Assembly: GCA_036380735.1 (NCBI GenBank)
Contig: DASVEE010000033.1
Location: 124,001-188,000 of the forward strand
Length of the DNA stretch: 64,000 nucleotides
Direction: 5' to 3'
Source: DASVEE01 sp036380735
GTDB lineage: Bacteria; Acidobacteriota; Thermoanaerobaculia; Gp7-AA8
Below, piece after piece: positions 24,084 to 33,376 of the stretch (positions are counted from its first letter, which is position 1; the number at the start of each line of letters is the position of its first letter). The translations under genes were made by a program, and so were the position numbers. The notes below the pieces were generated by a model. It saw nothing but the letters and a program-made list of their open reading frames with translations. It had not been told where the DNA came from and ran no database searches.

Positions 24084-25195
24084 GATGTTCCGGCGATGCT
24101 CGTCAACGCAGCATGGGGCGAGCCCGGCTCGCGCATCGGGATGAGGACTTCGGCAACGAATTCGTCACTTTCGTGCCGATACGTGAGGGAATGGTCGTCT
24201 CCGTAGACGAACTGGAGCCGCGCCTTGGCGTTGGGGACACCGATGCTGCCGCGCGCGTAGACGGCGTCAGGCGCGCAGCCGGGGCCATTGTCACGGACCT
24301 GTAGACGCAGCCAGCTCCCCTTGCGGTCGGCGCGGACGACGACGCGGCCTCCCTGAGCACGCTGGGAGATGCCGTGGACGATCGCGTTCTCGACGAGCGG
24401 CTGCAACAACAGCGGCGGAACGGCATAGCCGAGCAGCGCCGGCTCGGCCTCGACCTCCGTCACGAGACGATGGCCGAAACGCGTGCATTGAATCTCGAGA
24501 TACTGCTCGACGAACGCGATCTCGTCGGCGAGCGAGACCTCGAGCACGTCCTGCGACGCGATGGAGCGCTGCAAGAGGTCGACGAGGCTGTCGAGCGTCT
24601 TCTCCGCCGCCGCGGCCTCGGTATGCACGAGCGCGGCGACCGCATTGAGCGCGTTGAAAAGAAAATGCGGATGGAGGTCGGCGCGCAACCGGCGCAGCCT
24701 CGCATTCGCCAGCGCGGCCGAGAAGCGCGCCTCCGCGATCTTCCGCTCGGCCGCTTCCTTCTGCAGCCGGATGAGGTTCGTGATGCCGGCGATGAGCATC
24801 ACGAGCAGAAAATGTGTATGCAGCAGCCAGCGGACGGAAGCGAAGAATTCGTCCGGCGTGAGCCGGGGCCCGAGGTAGCCGGCGAGGTGCGAATCGATCG
24901 TGGCCTTGCCGGTGGCGATGACGAGGGCGAAGAGCACCAGCAGCACGAGGTTGCGCATGCGGTGCGGGGCGCGAATCGGAAGGCGCTCCGCCACGAACAT
25001 GACGATCGGCGTCAGGACCGCCCAGATCAGCACCGCCGCCGCGAGCGCGCCGAAATGCTGGAGACGTGACTCGACACTCCCGCGGACGATGGCGGCCTCG
25101 TGATGGTTCTTTCCGAACAGCCATCCGAAGAAGAGCCACGCCGCGACGATCAGGAACGCCTGGAGGGCAAGTTGCCGAAAGTGGCGGAATGTCAC
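24080..25195 (-). CDS. LytS-type membrane histidine kinase (system 2)
   Basis: The 371-residue kinase has four hydrophobic segments, the intact phosphoacceptor site LHPHFLFNALNAVAALVH, the N-box LLQPLVENAIVHG and the G-box DNGPGCAPDA. It is the first gene of the operon with the degenerate kinase and the LytTR regulator. The membrane half resembles that of the degenerate kinase (FVAERLPIRAPHRMRN against FVAERLPLRRPHLVRN), so the two arose by duplication. Confidence 0.92.
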   Translation of the reverse strand: MTFRHFRQLALQAFLIVAAWLFFGWLFGKNHHEAAIVRGSVESRLQHFGALAAAVLIWAVLTPIVMFVAERLPIRAPHRMRNLVLLVLFALVIATGKATIDSHLAGYLGPRLTPDEFFASVRWLLHTHFLLVMLIAGITNLIRLQKEAAERKIAEARFSAALANARLRRLRADLHPHFLFNALNAVAALVHTEAAAAEKTLDSLVDLLQRSIASQDVLEVSLADEIAFVEQYLEIQCTRFGHRLVTEVEAEPALLGYAVPPLLLQPLVENAIVHGISQRAQGGRVVVRADRKGSWLRLQVRDNGPGCAPDAVYARGSIGVPNAKARLQFVYGDDHSLTYRHESDEFVAEVLIPMREPGSPHAALTSIAGTS

Positions 25196-25292
25196 GGGAA
25201 CATAGTACGTACCGATGGAGGAACGGTTGTGTGGAAACGGCGATTTCCCGATTCTTCGACCTTTCGGCCGAAAATGCGCCGGATCGTGTCCT

Positions 25293-25943
25293 TTACGGGA
25301 CGTAACGGCGCGTGGGGATCCCCTCCCCCTTCGAGATGGAGAGCTCGGCGAGGAGTTGCGTCAGGCGGCGCCCCTCGTCGGTGGTGGTCTCCCACGTCCG
25401 GCAGAGGAGGTCGACGTGCACGGGATCGACGTCGGCCGAGATGGTGAAGCCGTTGGGGGGCTGCTTGGACCGGGCGGTCTCGCGCTTGCGCCACTGGCCG
25501 TCGATGAACTCGCAGCAGCGGTAGAGCTCGCCCTTGCCCGGCTGGTACATGTACGCGGCGAGCGGCGGGATGCCGCGCGCGTTGGCCTTCTGCTCTTCGA
25601 TGGCGCGGATGACGCGCTCGGCGACGAACTCGCGGAGGAGCAACTGGGCTTCGCGCGACGCCTCGAGAATGTGCACGCCCGACTGGTAGATGCTCCGCTC
25701 CTCGGCTGACCGCGCCAGGCGCCACAGCGACGTGCGCGCCGCCTTCACGAGAAACGACGTGACCTGCCCGTTCCGCTCGAACGTCAGCTCGTAGGGCGTG
25801 ATCGTGGAGACGCGGGCCTCGTGCAGCAGACGAAAGCCCGCCAGCGAGATCTCGATGATGCGCACGCGAAAATCGCCCAGCCGGGCGGGAACAGGCTGGT
25901 CGAGCTGGATGCGCCCATACCGGCGGCGCTCATTGGACGACAC
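25293..25943 (-). CDS. PilZ-domain protein
   Basis: The 216-residue protein begins with the c-di-GMP binding signature: an Arg-rich R-x-x-x-R (NERRRYGRIQLDQPVPARL), then EISLAGFRLLHE, corresponding to the D/N-x-S-x-x-G box with Glu in place of Asp. The C-terminal half (from about 110) is unique, contains two Cys and is not recognised. PilZ proteins link c-di-GMP to motility, secretion or polysaccharide output. It is followed upstream by the 9-nt array and then nrfA, probably in a different transcript. Confidence 0.8.
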   Translation of the reverse strand: MSSNERRRYGRIQLDQPVPARLGDFRVRIIEISLAGFRLLHEARVSTITPYELTFERNGQVTSFLVKAARTSLWRLARSAEERSIYQSGVHILEASREAQLLLREFVAERVIRAIEEQKANARGIPPLAAYMYQPGKGELYRCCEFIDGQWRKRETARSKQPPNGFTISADVDPVHVDLLCRTWETTTDEGRRLTQLLAELSISKGEGIPTRRYVP

Positions 25944-25963
25944 GAGGCGGAGTATACCGATGA

Positions 25964-26082
25964 CGGAGAACGATGGGACGAATGGGACCTATAGGACGAA
26001 TAGGACAGATGGGACCCCGCCCACCCGAGTCCTATCTGTCCTATTCGTCCTATCTTTCCTATTTGTCGTATCGGTCCTATCG
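25964..26082. repeat. 9-nt hairpin array overlapping the end of nrfA
   Basis: The left arm starts GGAGAACGATGGGACGAATG. The right arm ends GTCCTATCG. The last codon and the stop of nrfA on the minus strand (CGA TAG) lie inside the right arm. Confidence 0.85.
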
Positions 26083-27531
26083 TGAAGCTGATGCCTTGGC
26101 CGCCACCCCCGCCGGGGTTGGTGCGGTCTGCGCCTGCGGTGCGCGCGCCGGGGTGGGCGTCACCACGCCGCGGATGGCCAACTGGCCCTGGCGCGAGTAG
26201 TCGATCGACTGGGTCATCAGGCGTGCCGCCTCCTGCGAGGCGTGAAAGCCGTTCGAGTTCTCGGCTTCGATGAAGTCGACCAGGAACTGCGCTTTCTTCT
26301 GGAACGCGCGCGCCGCGGCGAGCTGCTCCGGCGTGGCGGTTGCGCCCAGCGCCTTGATGTCGGCGATCAGCGCGAGCAGCGCGTCGATCGAGCGGTTGCG
26401 CATTTCCATGTGGCGCGTCTGGATGGTCTCGACGCGGCCGCGCATCTCCTCCTCCGGCCAGCGGTGGCAGCCCTGGCAGGCGCGATTGATGTTGAGCAGC
26501 GGGCTGCGGACGTGATGGTCGCTGATCTTCAGGCCACCTTCGCGCGTGTACGGCATGTGGCAATCGGCGCACGCGACGCCGCTGCGCGCGTGGATGCCCT
26601 GGTTGTACATCTCGAACTCGGGATGCTGCGCCTTCAGCACTTTCGCGCCGCTCTCGGCGTGCGTCCAGTCGGCGTGGTCGGTCTGCGTCTCGTAGTACTC
26701 GAGGATCTGGTCGCCCTGCAGTCCGTTGTGCCACGGATACGTCAGCCGCTTCTCCGCTCCCTTGAAGTAGTACTCGACGTGGCACTGGCCGCACACGTAG
26801 GTGCGCATCTCCTGCCGCGTGGCCTGCACGTTCGGGTCGTAGGCGGGGTCCTTCTTCAGCGCGCGCATCGCTTCGATGAACGCGGGACGCGTCACGCGCA
26901 GCGCCATCGTCTCGGGGTCGTGGCAGTCGATGCAGGCGATGGGATGCGTGACGAGTTTCCGCGCCTCGAAGTACGGCAGCTTGTTGATGGCCTCGAAGCC
27001 CTTGAACATGTCACCGCCGCCGGCCTTGCGGTAGGCCGTGACCATCGAGGCGTGGCAGTTGAGGCACGTCCCAGGCTGCTTCACGACCTGCTGGCGCTCG
27101 GTGAAGACCTGGTCTTCGAGCATGTACGCGTGACCGCGCTCTTCGCGGAAGTCCTTGGAGAACGCGTAGCCGGCCCACAGGATCTTCAGGCGCGGGTCTT
27201 CTTCCAGCCGCGACTGAGCCACGACCGAACGGGGATCGGCCTGCGTCGGCGTGCGCGGGACGGCTTCGCTGCCACCGTAACGCGTGCGCGTCTGGTCGAC
27301 CGTGCGGCGGTAGCCGTCGTACTGCATGGGGAAGTTCTTCCCCCACAGCGCGGGGTCGGTCGTGTTCTCGTCGAGCGTGACGACGCGGTAGAACGGATTC
27401 CGCGCCTCCGTCTTGCGCTGGAAGATGTTCATCAGCAGTGCCGTCACGCCGAGGGTGAGCAGCGCCGCCAGGACGGCGACGCCGATGAGCGTGAGGGTCA
27501 GGCGGCGTTTCTTCGGATTCGGTTCGGTCAT
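26077..27531 (-). CDS. nrfA: cytochrome c nitrite reductase, catalytic subunit
   Basis: The 484-residue protein has an N-terminal membrane helix or uncleaved signal (about 10-33) and five haem motifs in NrfA spacing: CLNCH, CIDCH, CGQCH, CADCH and CQGCH. The first, active-site motif is CxxCH instead of the classical CxxCK. HADWTHAESG, KAQHPEFE and the final HRWPEEEM region are also typical. It reduces nitrite to ammonium with six electrons in the periplasm. The ATG at 27531 overlaps the nrfH stop (ATGA). The C-terminal Ala/Pro-rich tail ends inside a repeat element. Confidence 0.93.
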   Translation of the reverse strand: MTEPNPKKRRLTLTLIGVAVLAALLTLGVTALLMNIFQRKTEARNPFYRVVTLDENTTDPALWGKNFPMQYDGYRRTVDQTRTRYGGSEAVPRTPTQADPRSVVAQSRLEEDPRLKILWAGYAFSKDFREERGHAYMLEDQVFTERQQVVKQPGTCLNCHASMVTAYRKAGGGDMFKGFEAINKLPYFEARKLVTHPIACIDCHDPETMALRVTRPAFIEAMRALKKDPAYDPNVQATRQEMRTYVCGQCHVEYYFKGAEKRLTYPWHNGLQGDQILEYYETQTDHADWTHAESGAKVLKAQHPEFEMYNQGIHARSGVACADCHMPYTREGGLKISDHHVRSPLLNINRACQGCHRWPEEEMRGRVETIQTRHMEMRNRSIDALLALIADIKALGATATPEQLAAARAFQKKAQFLVDFIEAENSNGFHASQEAARLMTQSIDYSRQGQLAIRGVVTPTPARAPQAQTAPTPAGVAAKASASR

Positions 27532-27956
27532 TTCATGTGCCCCACATCCCAGTGACAGCGGATGCACGAGGTCTTGCCGATCGCGCTGACCATCTCTTCA
27601 TGGCAGTGCAGGCAGGCCTCGTCGGTGATCCGCTGATTGCGCGGCTTGATCTCGAGGTGGTCCGGGTACTTGCCGGTCGTGAAGTAGAAGGAGTGCCAGA
27701 AGCCGTTCGTCGCCTTCGTCGTGTACTTGCCGACGAAGTCGTGTGGCGCGTGGCAGTCGTTGCAGACGGCCACGGAGCGGTGCGGCCCCTTCATCCAGGC
27801 GGCGTAGTAGTCCTGCATGACGTGGCAGTTCGCGCACGCCTGGGGGTCATTGGTGAGATACGAGTAGCCCTTCGCGTAGACGAAGGTGTAGCTGCCGATT
27901 CCGATCGCGACGCCGAGGATGAGCCCCGCAACGATGACGACATGGCGCAGCCGCAC
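27528..27956 (-). CDS. nrfH: tetrahaem cytochrome c quinol dehydrogenase of nitrite reductase
   Basis: The 142-residue protein has one N-terminal membrane anchor (about 6-25) and four CxxCH motifs: CANCHVM, CNDCH, CLHCH and CIRCH. The Met in CANCHVM fits the unusual Met ligand of NrfH haem 1. It passes electrons from menaquinol to NrfA. Its stop overlaps the nrfA start, the standard nrfHA arrangement. Confidence 0.93.
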   Translation of the reverse strand: MRLRHVVIVAGLILGVAIGIGSYTFVYAKGYSYLTNDPQACANCHVMQDYYAAWMKGPHRSVAVCNDCHAPHDFVGKYTTKATNGFWHSFYFTTGKYPDHLEIKPRNQRITDEACLHCHEEMVSAIGKTSCIRCHWDVGHMK

Positions 27957-28046
27957 GGCCCGTGAATAATGCAGGAGGCGGGCCTGTCACCAGGGTTTCG
28001 CTCACACGCAGGTGTGCGGTCCATCACCGCGCCCGAGCGTCGACGC

Positions 28047-28661
28047 CTACAGGCCCAGTTCCGCCTCGGTGGTCACGCACATGCTGAGGTCGCGCAACAG
28101 GCCGTCGTTGAGGTCGTAGACCCAGCCGTGGACGGCCAGCGACTGACCGCGTGCCCAGGCGTCGCGGACGACGGTCGTCTGGCTCACGTTGACGACCTGC
28201 TCGATGACGTTCAGCTCGCACAGCCGCCTGTGGCGTTGCTCCTCGGTCTCCAGCGCGTCGAGCTCCGCCTGATGCTTGCGCCGCACGTCCTGCACGTGCC
28301 GCAGCCAGTTGTCGACGAGGCCGAACTTTTCGTCGCGCAGCGCCGCCAGCACGCCGCCGCAGCCGTAATGGCCGCAGACGATGATGTGGCCGACGCGCAG
28401 CACATCGACCGCGAACTGAATCGCGGAGAGGCAATTGAGATCGGCGTGAACGACGACGTTGGCCACGTTGCGGTGGACGAACATCTCGCCCGGCAGCAGG
28501 CCGACGATCTGGTTCGCGGGCACGCGGCTGTCGGAGCAGCCGATCCAGAGGTACTGCGGCGCCTGTTGACGGGAGAGGCGCGTGAAGAACTCCGCGTCCT
28601 GCCGCGTCATCTCCGCGGCCCACGAACGATTGTTGTCGAACAGATTGCTCAGAGTCCGCAT
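28047..28661 (-). CDS. can: beta-class carbonic anhydrase
   Basis: The 204-residue enzyme has the zinc site Cys in CSDSRVP, His and Cys in CGHYGCGGV, and the N-terminal NNRSWAAEM typical of the Can group. It interconverts carbon dioxide and bicarbonate. The ATG at 28661 is preferred over two GTG codons just upstream, because it overlaps the stop of a 25-codon frame (TGATG). Confidence 0.93.
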   Translation of the reverse strand: MRTLSNLFDNNRSWAAEMTRQDAEFFTRLSRQQAPQYLWIGCSDSRVPANQIVGLLPGEMFVHRNVANVVVHADLNCLSAIQFAVDVLRVGHIIVCGHYGCGGVLAALRDEKFGLVDNWLRHVQDVRRKHQAELDALETEEQRHRRLCELNVIEQVVNVSQTTVVRDAWARGQSLAVHGWVYDLNDGLLRDLSMCVTTEAELGL

Positions 28662-28738
28662 CACCACGCCGTTTCCGACTGCGTGAAGTGCAACTGGAGG
28701 TTTTTGCCGGGGTAATTGACGAATATGTGCGAAGCCAC
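28661..28738 (-). CDS. 25-residue peptide coupled to carbonic anhydrase
   Basis: A GTG at 28738 follows GGAGG at ideal spacing and opens a frame that starts MASHIFVNYPGKNLQLHF, ends after 25 residues and overlaps the carbonic anhydrase ATG as TGATG. The beginning resembles the first strand of VOC/glyoxalase proteins (IFVN-P-K-L), so it may be a remnant of such a gene or a coupling leader peptide. It is supported by the ribosome site and spacing only. Confidence 0.4.
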   Translation of the reverse strand: MASHIFVNYPGKNLQLHFTQSETAW

Positions 28739-28803
28739 GAGTCCTCCCTGGCGAGGCATTCTATCGGAGCGCGATAGGTCATAATCGGCGCCACGGGGTC
28801 TGA

Positions 28804-31296
28804 ATGTCCTTCACCAAACGATACCTGCTGTGGCTTCTCGTTCCGCCGGCTGTCGTCACGGTGCCGCCGGGGCTCCTTTTCCTGACGCAGGTCGTCCAGC
28901 TCACCGGGACGGGCGTGCTCCTGCTCCTGCTCGGACTGGCCGTGATGTACGCGATCGGCGGCGCCATCTTCACCCGCGGCGTGAAGCCGTACGCGGAGGC
29001 GGTGGAGCACGCGCTCGAAACGAAGAGCGACCTGTCGGAGCCGATGTCCGCCTGCCTCGACCGGACGAAGATGCTCTCCATCCTGCTCTGGAGCAGCGGC
29101 GGCCTGATTTACGCCGTCGCCGGTACGCTCGCCTTCATGCCGACGATGCTCGGCTTCAGCTACTTCCTCGTCGCGGCGCTCATCGGCTCCTTCCCCTCGA
29201 TCGTGTGGGGCTATGCGATGGGGAAACATCAACTCCGGCGCGCGGCCGAGGAATCGGGCGCCGAGTCGCTGCACTATCAGGGACGCCAGCTCTCCCTCGG
29301 GCGCAAGATCGCCATCGTTTTCATCGGCTCGTTCATCGTCAGCTCCGCGGCGCTCGTGCAGCTCATCTCCTCGAAGGTGTCGACGACGCTGGAGACGCTC
29401 GCCATCAGCACCGCCAGCGAGCGGTGGGAGCGCCTCTACGAAAGCGCGAGCCTCATCTCCGACTTCGATGCGGCGTCGCTCGAGACGCTGCGCAGCTACG
29501 TGCCGGCGACGTACACCCTCCACCTCATCGACAAGACGGGCAAGGTCACGCCGACCAAACAGGGCGACCTGCTGGAGCCGAAGGAGGTCGCCGCGATCCG
29601 CCGCATCCGCAACGGCAACAGCAGCGCCTACATCGGTCCGCACGTCAGCCGCTTCCAGGAGCTGCGCAACGGCTCGATCCTCGTCCTCTCGATCCCGTGG
29701 GCGCCGTACCAGCACATCCCCTTCCAGATCACGTTCTATACGCTGCTCATCGCCCTGTTCACCACGATCGCGTTTTCGGTCGCGACGTTCTTTCTGTCGC
29801 GTGACGTGACGTATCCGATCCGCGAGCTGAGCGTCGTCGCGCGCGAAATGGCGCAGGGGAAGTTCGACGTGTCGCCGCGCGTCTTCGCGGACGACGAAGT
29901 GGGGCAGCTCGCCGACAGCTTCGGCGAGACCCGCGGCAACCTCCGCCGCCTCCTCGGGCGCGTCGGCGGCAGCGGCACCACGATCACGGACGGCGTGCGC
30001 GTCATCACGGGCGGCACGGAGTCGCTGCTGGTGCGCTCGCGCAATCAGGCGGAGCTGACGGAGAACTCGTCGCTCGCGCTCGAGAACGTCCGCGGCGGCA
30101 TCAGCCGCGTCCTCGGCGCCGCCGACACGGTGAGCGAGCTGACGCAGGACGCGTCGAGCCGCGCCCTGGAGCTGCAAGCCTCGGCCGAGGAAGTCGCGCG
30201 CAGCATGGACTACCTGTTCCAGTCGGTGGAGAAGACGTCGTCCTCCACGACCGAGATGAACGCGTCGATGGTCGAAGTGTCGAAGCGCACCGAGGTGCTG
30301 AGCGGCATCGGCGACGAAGTGCTCTCCTTCGTCTCCGAGATGGACTCGACGATCGCCGAGCTGCGCGCCGGCTCGCAATCGACGGCCGAGCTGGCGGAGC
30401 AAGTGCGTGAGGACGCGCGCGCCGGCGGCGAAGCGGTACTCCGCACGGTCGACGGCATCACCGCGGCGCACGAGATGACGATGAGCGCGGCCACGACGAT
30501 GGACGCGCTGCAGGGCAGCATCGGGCAGATCTCACAGATCCTCATCGTCATCGAGGAAGTGGCGAACCGCACGAACCTGCTCTCGCTCAACGCCGCGATC
30601 ATCGCCGCGCAGGCGGGGGAGCACGGCGCCGGCTTCACCGTCGTGGCCGACGAGATCCGCGAGCTGGCGGAGCGCACCCGCGGCTCGACGAAGGAGATCG
30701 CCACGATCATCAAGGCGGTGCAGGGCGGCGCGAAGGAAGCGGTGTCGAAGATGCACGCCGGCGTCGCGCACGTCAGCAGCAACGTGGAGCTGGCGCAGGA
30801 AGCGTCGGAGTCGCTGGAGAAGATCGTCGGCAGCGCGTCGCAGTCGTTCGAGATGGCCACGCGCATCTCCCGCTCGCTCGAAGAACAGGCCACCGCGTCG
30901 CGCCGGCTGCACGAGGTGACCTCGCGCATGTCCGATCACATCGCCGAGCTGAACCGCGGCTCGCGCGAGCAGGCGCGCGGCACGCAGCTCCTCGCGCAGG
31001 AAGCCGAGCGCGTCCGCGACATCGCGGCGCAGGTGAAGAACGCCACCGAAGAGCAGTCCACCGCCGGCCGCGGCATCACCACGGCGTTGGAGAAGATCGC
31101 CGAGGATTCACGCGCGATGCGCGACCTGCTGGAGAGCCAGTTGCGCGAGACCGACCGCATCGCCGACGCCTCACGCACGATGCTGGAGATCGCGCAGCAG
31201 AACGAAGGCATCGCCCAGGACTTCAGCAGCACGGTCCAGAACCTGGTCCGCAGCGGCAGTGAATTCGAAAGCGAAGTGGCCAGGTTCAGGGTGTAG
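28804..31296 (+). CDS. methyl-accepting chemotaxis protein
   Basis: The 830-residue protein has a polytopic N-terminus (about five hydrophobic segments to residue 200), a periplasmic stretch of about 120 residues, another membrane helix near 310-330, a HAMP domain (REMAQGKFDVSPRVFADDEVGQL) and a long coiled-coil signalling domain. The hairpin tip reads NRTNLLSLNAAIIAAQAGE, with Ile where most receptors have Glu. No che genes are nearby, so it works with a remote array. The extra helices suggest a membrane-embedded or lipid sensor rather than a simple periplasmic one. Confidence 0.92.
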   Translation: MSFTKRYLLWLLVPPAVVTVPPGLLFLTQVVQLTGTGVLLLLLGLAVMYAIGGAIFTRGVKPYAEAVEHALETKSDLSEPMSACLDRTKMLSILLWSSGGLIYAVAGTLAFMPTMLGFSYFLVAALIGSFPSIVWGYAMGKHQLRRAAEESGAESLHYQGRQLSLGRKIAIVFIGSFIVSSAALVQLISSKVSTTLETLAISTASERWERLYESASLISDFDAASLETLRSYVPATYTLHLIDKTGKVTPTKQGDLLEPKEVAAIRRIRNGNSSAYIGPHVSRFQELRNGSILVLSIPWAPYQHIPFQITFYTLLIALFTTIAFSVATFFLSRDVTYPIRELSVVAREMAQGKFDVSPRVFADDEVGQLADSFGETRGNLRRLLGRVGGSGTTITDGVRVITGGTESLLVRSRNQAELTENSSLALENVRGGISRVLGAADTVSELTQDASSRALELQASAEEVARSMDYLFQSVEKTSSSTTEMNASMVEVSKRTEVLSGIGDEVLSFVSEMDSTIAELRAGSQSTAELAEQVREDARAGGEAVLRTVDGITAAHEMTMSAATTMDALQGSIGQISQILIVIEEVANRTNLLSLNAAIIAAQAGEHGAGFTVVADEIRELAERTRGSTKEIATIIKAVQGGAKEAVSKMHAGVAHVSSNVELAQEASESLEKIVGSASQSFEMATRISRSLEEQATASRRLHEVTSRMSDHIAELNRGSREQARGTQLLAQEAERVRDIAAQVKNATEEQSTAGRGITTALEKIAEDSRAMRDLLESQLRETDRIADASRTMLEIAQQNEGIAQDFSSTVQNLVRSGSEFESEVARFRV

Positions 31297-31300
31297 GCGG

Positions 31301-31345
31301 CGGGGAACGATGGGACGAATGGGACCTATAGGGCGAATAGGACCC
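31301..31345. repeat. 9-nt array, left arm only
   Basis: GGGGAACGATGGGACGAATG with further units to GGGCGAATAGGACC. It lies in the convergent gap between the chemoreceptor and rhodanese genes. No right arm is present. Confidence 0.8.
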
Positions 31346-31392
31346 CATGGGCCGCCCAACCCTTTTGGTGGCCGACGGTTTCGTGGAACTTT

Positions 31393-32259
31393 TTACGGGA
31401 CCACGTAGGTCGCGGGGTCGTGACTCCACTCCACGAACGATCCGTCGTACATCGACACGTCGTAGCCCAGGTAGCGCATGACAAAGTACGACAGGGACGC
31501 CTGCATGCCGCTGCGGCAGTAGGTCACGTTAGGCTCGTTGCGCGTGATCTTCCTGGACTCGTGGATTGCGTAGAGCTCCGCCGGCGGCTTCAGCGTGCCG
31601 TCCTCCGCCAGTAGCTCCTGCCAGTAGATGTTCACGGCGCCGGGGATGTGGCCGCCGCGCGGCACGCCATCGCCGGGTTGTTCGCCGCTGTACTGCGCCG
31701 GCGGGCGCGCGTCGATGAGCCCGAGGGTGTCGACCGGGACGAGCTTGCGCAACTGGGAGAGGTAGACGAGCCGTTCCGGCTGCACCTTGGGCGTGAACTT
31801 CGCCTTCCGCGGCGTGGGAGTACCGGTGGCGATCGCGCGCCCTTCCGCCTTCCATTTGGCGAAGCCGCCGTCGAGCAGCGAGGCGCGGTCGCCGTGCCCG
31901 AGGTAGTCGAGGGTGAAGAAGAGGCGGGCGGCGAGGAGGATGTCGTCGCCGTAGATGACGATGCGCTGCTTGTCGCCGATGCCGGCCGCTTCGAGCGCTT
32001 TCTGCAGCTCACTGGCGTTCCGCAGCTCGTTCGGCAGGTCGGCGCGGTCGCTGGCGATCGCATCGAGCGTCAGCAAAACCGCATTCGGGATGTGACCGGC
32101 GGTGTATTGCGCCGCGTCACGCCCCATATGAACCACCGTCACCTTGCGCTCGCGGGCCTTCTTCTCGAGCCACTCGGTCGAGACGAGCATCTTCTCGTTG
32201 ACCCCCGCGAACGCAGGGAATGCAGCGAAAAGAAGGACCGCCAGTAAACGTTTCATCAT
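31393..32259 (-). CDS. periplasmic sulfurtransferase (two-domain rhodanese)
   Basis: The 288-residue protein has a signal peptide (MMKRLLAVLLFAAFPAFA), an inactive N-terminal rhodanese domain (ending SLLDGGFAKWKAEGR) and an active C-terminal domain with the catalytic Cys in TYCRSGMQAS. Two-domain rhodaneses transfer sulfane sulfur to cyanide or thiols. The start codon lies only 23 bases from the divergent M23 gene, so the promoters must overlap the coding starts. Confidence 0.9.
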   Translation of the reverse strand: MMKRLLAVLLFAAFPAFAGVNEKMLVSTEWLEKKARERKVTVVHMGRDAAQYTAGHIPNAVLLTLDAIASDRADLPNELRNASELQKALEAAGIGDKQRIVIYGDDILLAARLFFTLDYLGHGDRASLLDGGFAKWKAEGRAIATGTPTPRKAKFTPKVQPERLVYLSQLRKLVPVDTLGLIDARPPAQYSGEQPGDGVPRGGHIPGAVNIYWQELLAEDGTLKPPAELYAIHESRKITRNEPNVTYCRSGMQASLSYFVMRYLGYDVSMYDGSFVEWSHDPATYVVP

Positions 32260-32282
32260 CTCCCTCGTATCAACCGCGCATT

Positions 32283-33359
32283 ATGAAGAAGTTGTTCGCC
32301 GGCGCCATCTTTCTCTTCGCCCTGCCGCTCGCCGCGGATGTCACGGTCCGCGCGCTCCCCGCAACGCCCCTCATCGAGCGGACGCAGAACGCCCAGGCGC
32401 TCAGCTTCGACCTGCTCGTCGAGAACACCACCGGCGACACGCTCGAGCTCTCCCGCCTCGAAGCCACCGTCCTGGGGAAGGACGACACGCTCATCGTCCA
32501 GCGCCGCCTGCAGCGCAACGGCGGCAGCATCTCCACGCTGCCGAACCGCGAGGTGAAGCCGGGCGCCAGGTACGTCGTCTTCAACCCTTTCCATGAGTTC
32601 GAGCCCGACGTCGAGCTGCGCCGCATCCGCTACGACCTCTGGTTCGACGTGGGCGACGTCGAGGAGAAGCATCACGCCACGATCGTCGTCGAGCCGAAGC
32701 CGTACAGCGGCCGCACGGACCTGATTCTCCCCCTCCGCGGACGGGTCATGGTCCACGACGGCCACGACCTGCTCTCCCATCATCGCCGCCTCGACATCAC
32801 GGGCGATATGACGACGGCGCTGGGGATCACCGAGAACATGACGCGCTACTCCTACGACTTCGTGCTGATCGATCCCCGCGGGAGCATGCATCGCGACGAC
32901 GGCGAGGAGAACAGCGAGTGGTACGGCTTCGGCGCGCCGGTCGTCGCTCCCGGCAGCGGCGTGGTCGTGGGAGCGGCCGGCGACCGGCCGGACGGCACGC
33001 AGTCGCAGCGCGCGCCGATGGACTTCGCCGCGGTGATGAAGGACCTGCACGTGATCTTCGGCAACTACGTCGTCATCGACCACGAGAACGGCGAGTTCAG
33101 CGTGCTCGCGCACCTGAAGCAGGGAAGCGTCACCGTGAAAGCGGGTGACCGCGTGAAGCAGGGCGCCGTCATCGGCGCTCTGGGCTCGTCGGGCGATTCG
33201 ATGTTCCCGCACCTGCACTACCAGGTGCAGCGCGACGCCCGCACGGGCGAAGGGCTGCCGTCCTACTTTCGGGACTTTCGCCGCCTGACCGGCAGCGCCT
33301 ACGTGAAGGTGCCGCGGGGGCAGGTGGATACGGGCGATGTGGTGGAGTCGCTGCGGTAG
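32283..33359 (+). CDS. secreted M23 (LytM-type) metallopeptidase
   Basis: The 358-residue protein has a signal peptide (MKKLFAGAIFLFALPLAA) and an N-terminal beta-rich domain of about 130 residues. The M23 domain includes HHRRLDI, GNYVVIDHENGEFSVLAHL and the zinc motif HLHYQV near 310. It should cleave peptidoglycan cross-bridges or a related periplasmic substrate. The first zinc His-Asp motif is looser than usual. Confidence 0.85.
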   Translation: MKKLFAGAIFLFALPLAADVTVRALPATPLIERTQNAQALSFDLLVENTTGDTLELSRLEATVLGKDDTLIVQRRLQRNGGSISTLPNREVKPGARYVVFNPFHEFEPDVELRRIRYDLWFDVGDVEEKHHATIVVEPKPYSGRTDLILPLRGRVMVHDGHDLLSHHRRLDITGDMTTALGITENMTRYSYDFVLIDPRGSMHRDDGEENSEWYGFGAPVVAPGSGVVVGAAGDRPDGTQSQRAPMDFAAVMKDLHVIFGNYVVIDHENGEFSVLAHLKQGSVTVKAGDRVKQGAVIGALGSSGDSMFPHLHYQVQRDARTGEGLPSYFRDFRRLTGSAYVKVPRGQVDTGDVVESLR

Positions 33360-33376
33360 GGGGCGGGGGACCGGGC

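Noticed and set aside
28024..30471. An 815-codon minus-strand frame under the chemoreceptor and carbonic anhydrase genes
   Set aside because: Extremely Arg/Ala/Asp-rich with no domain; the opposite strand encodes a clear chemoreceptor.
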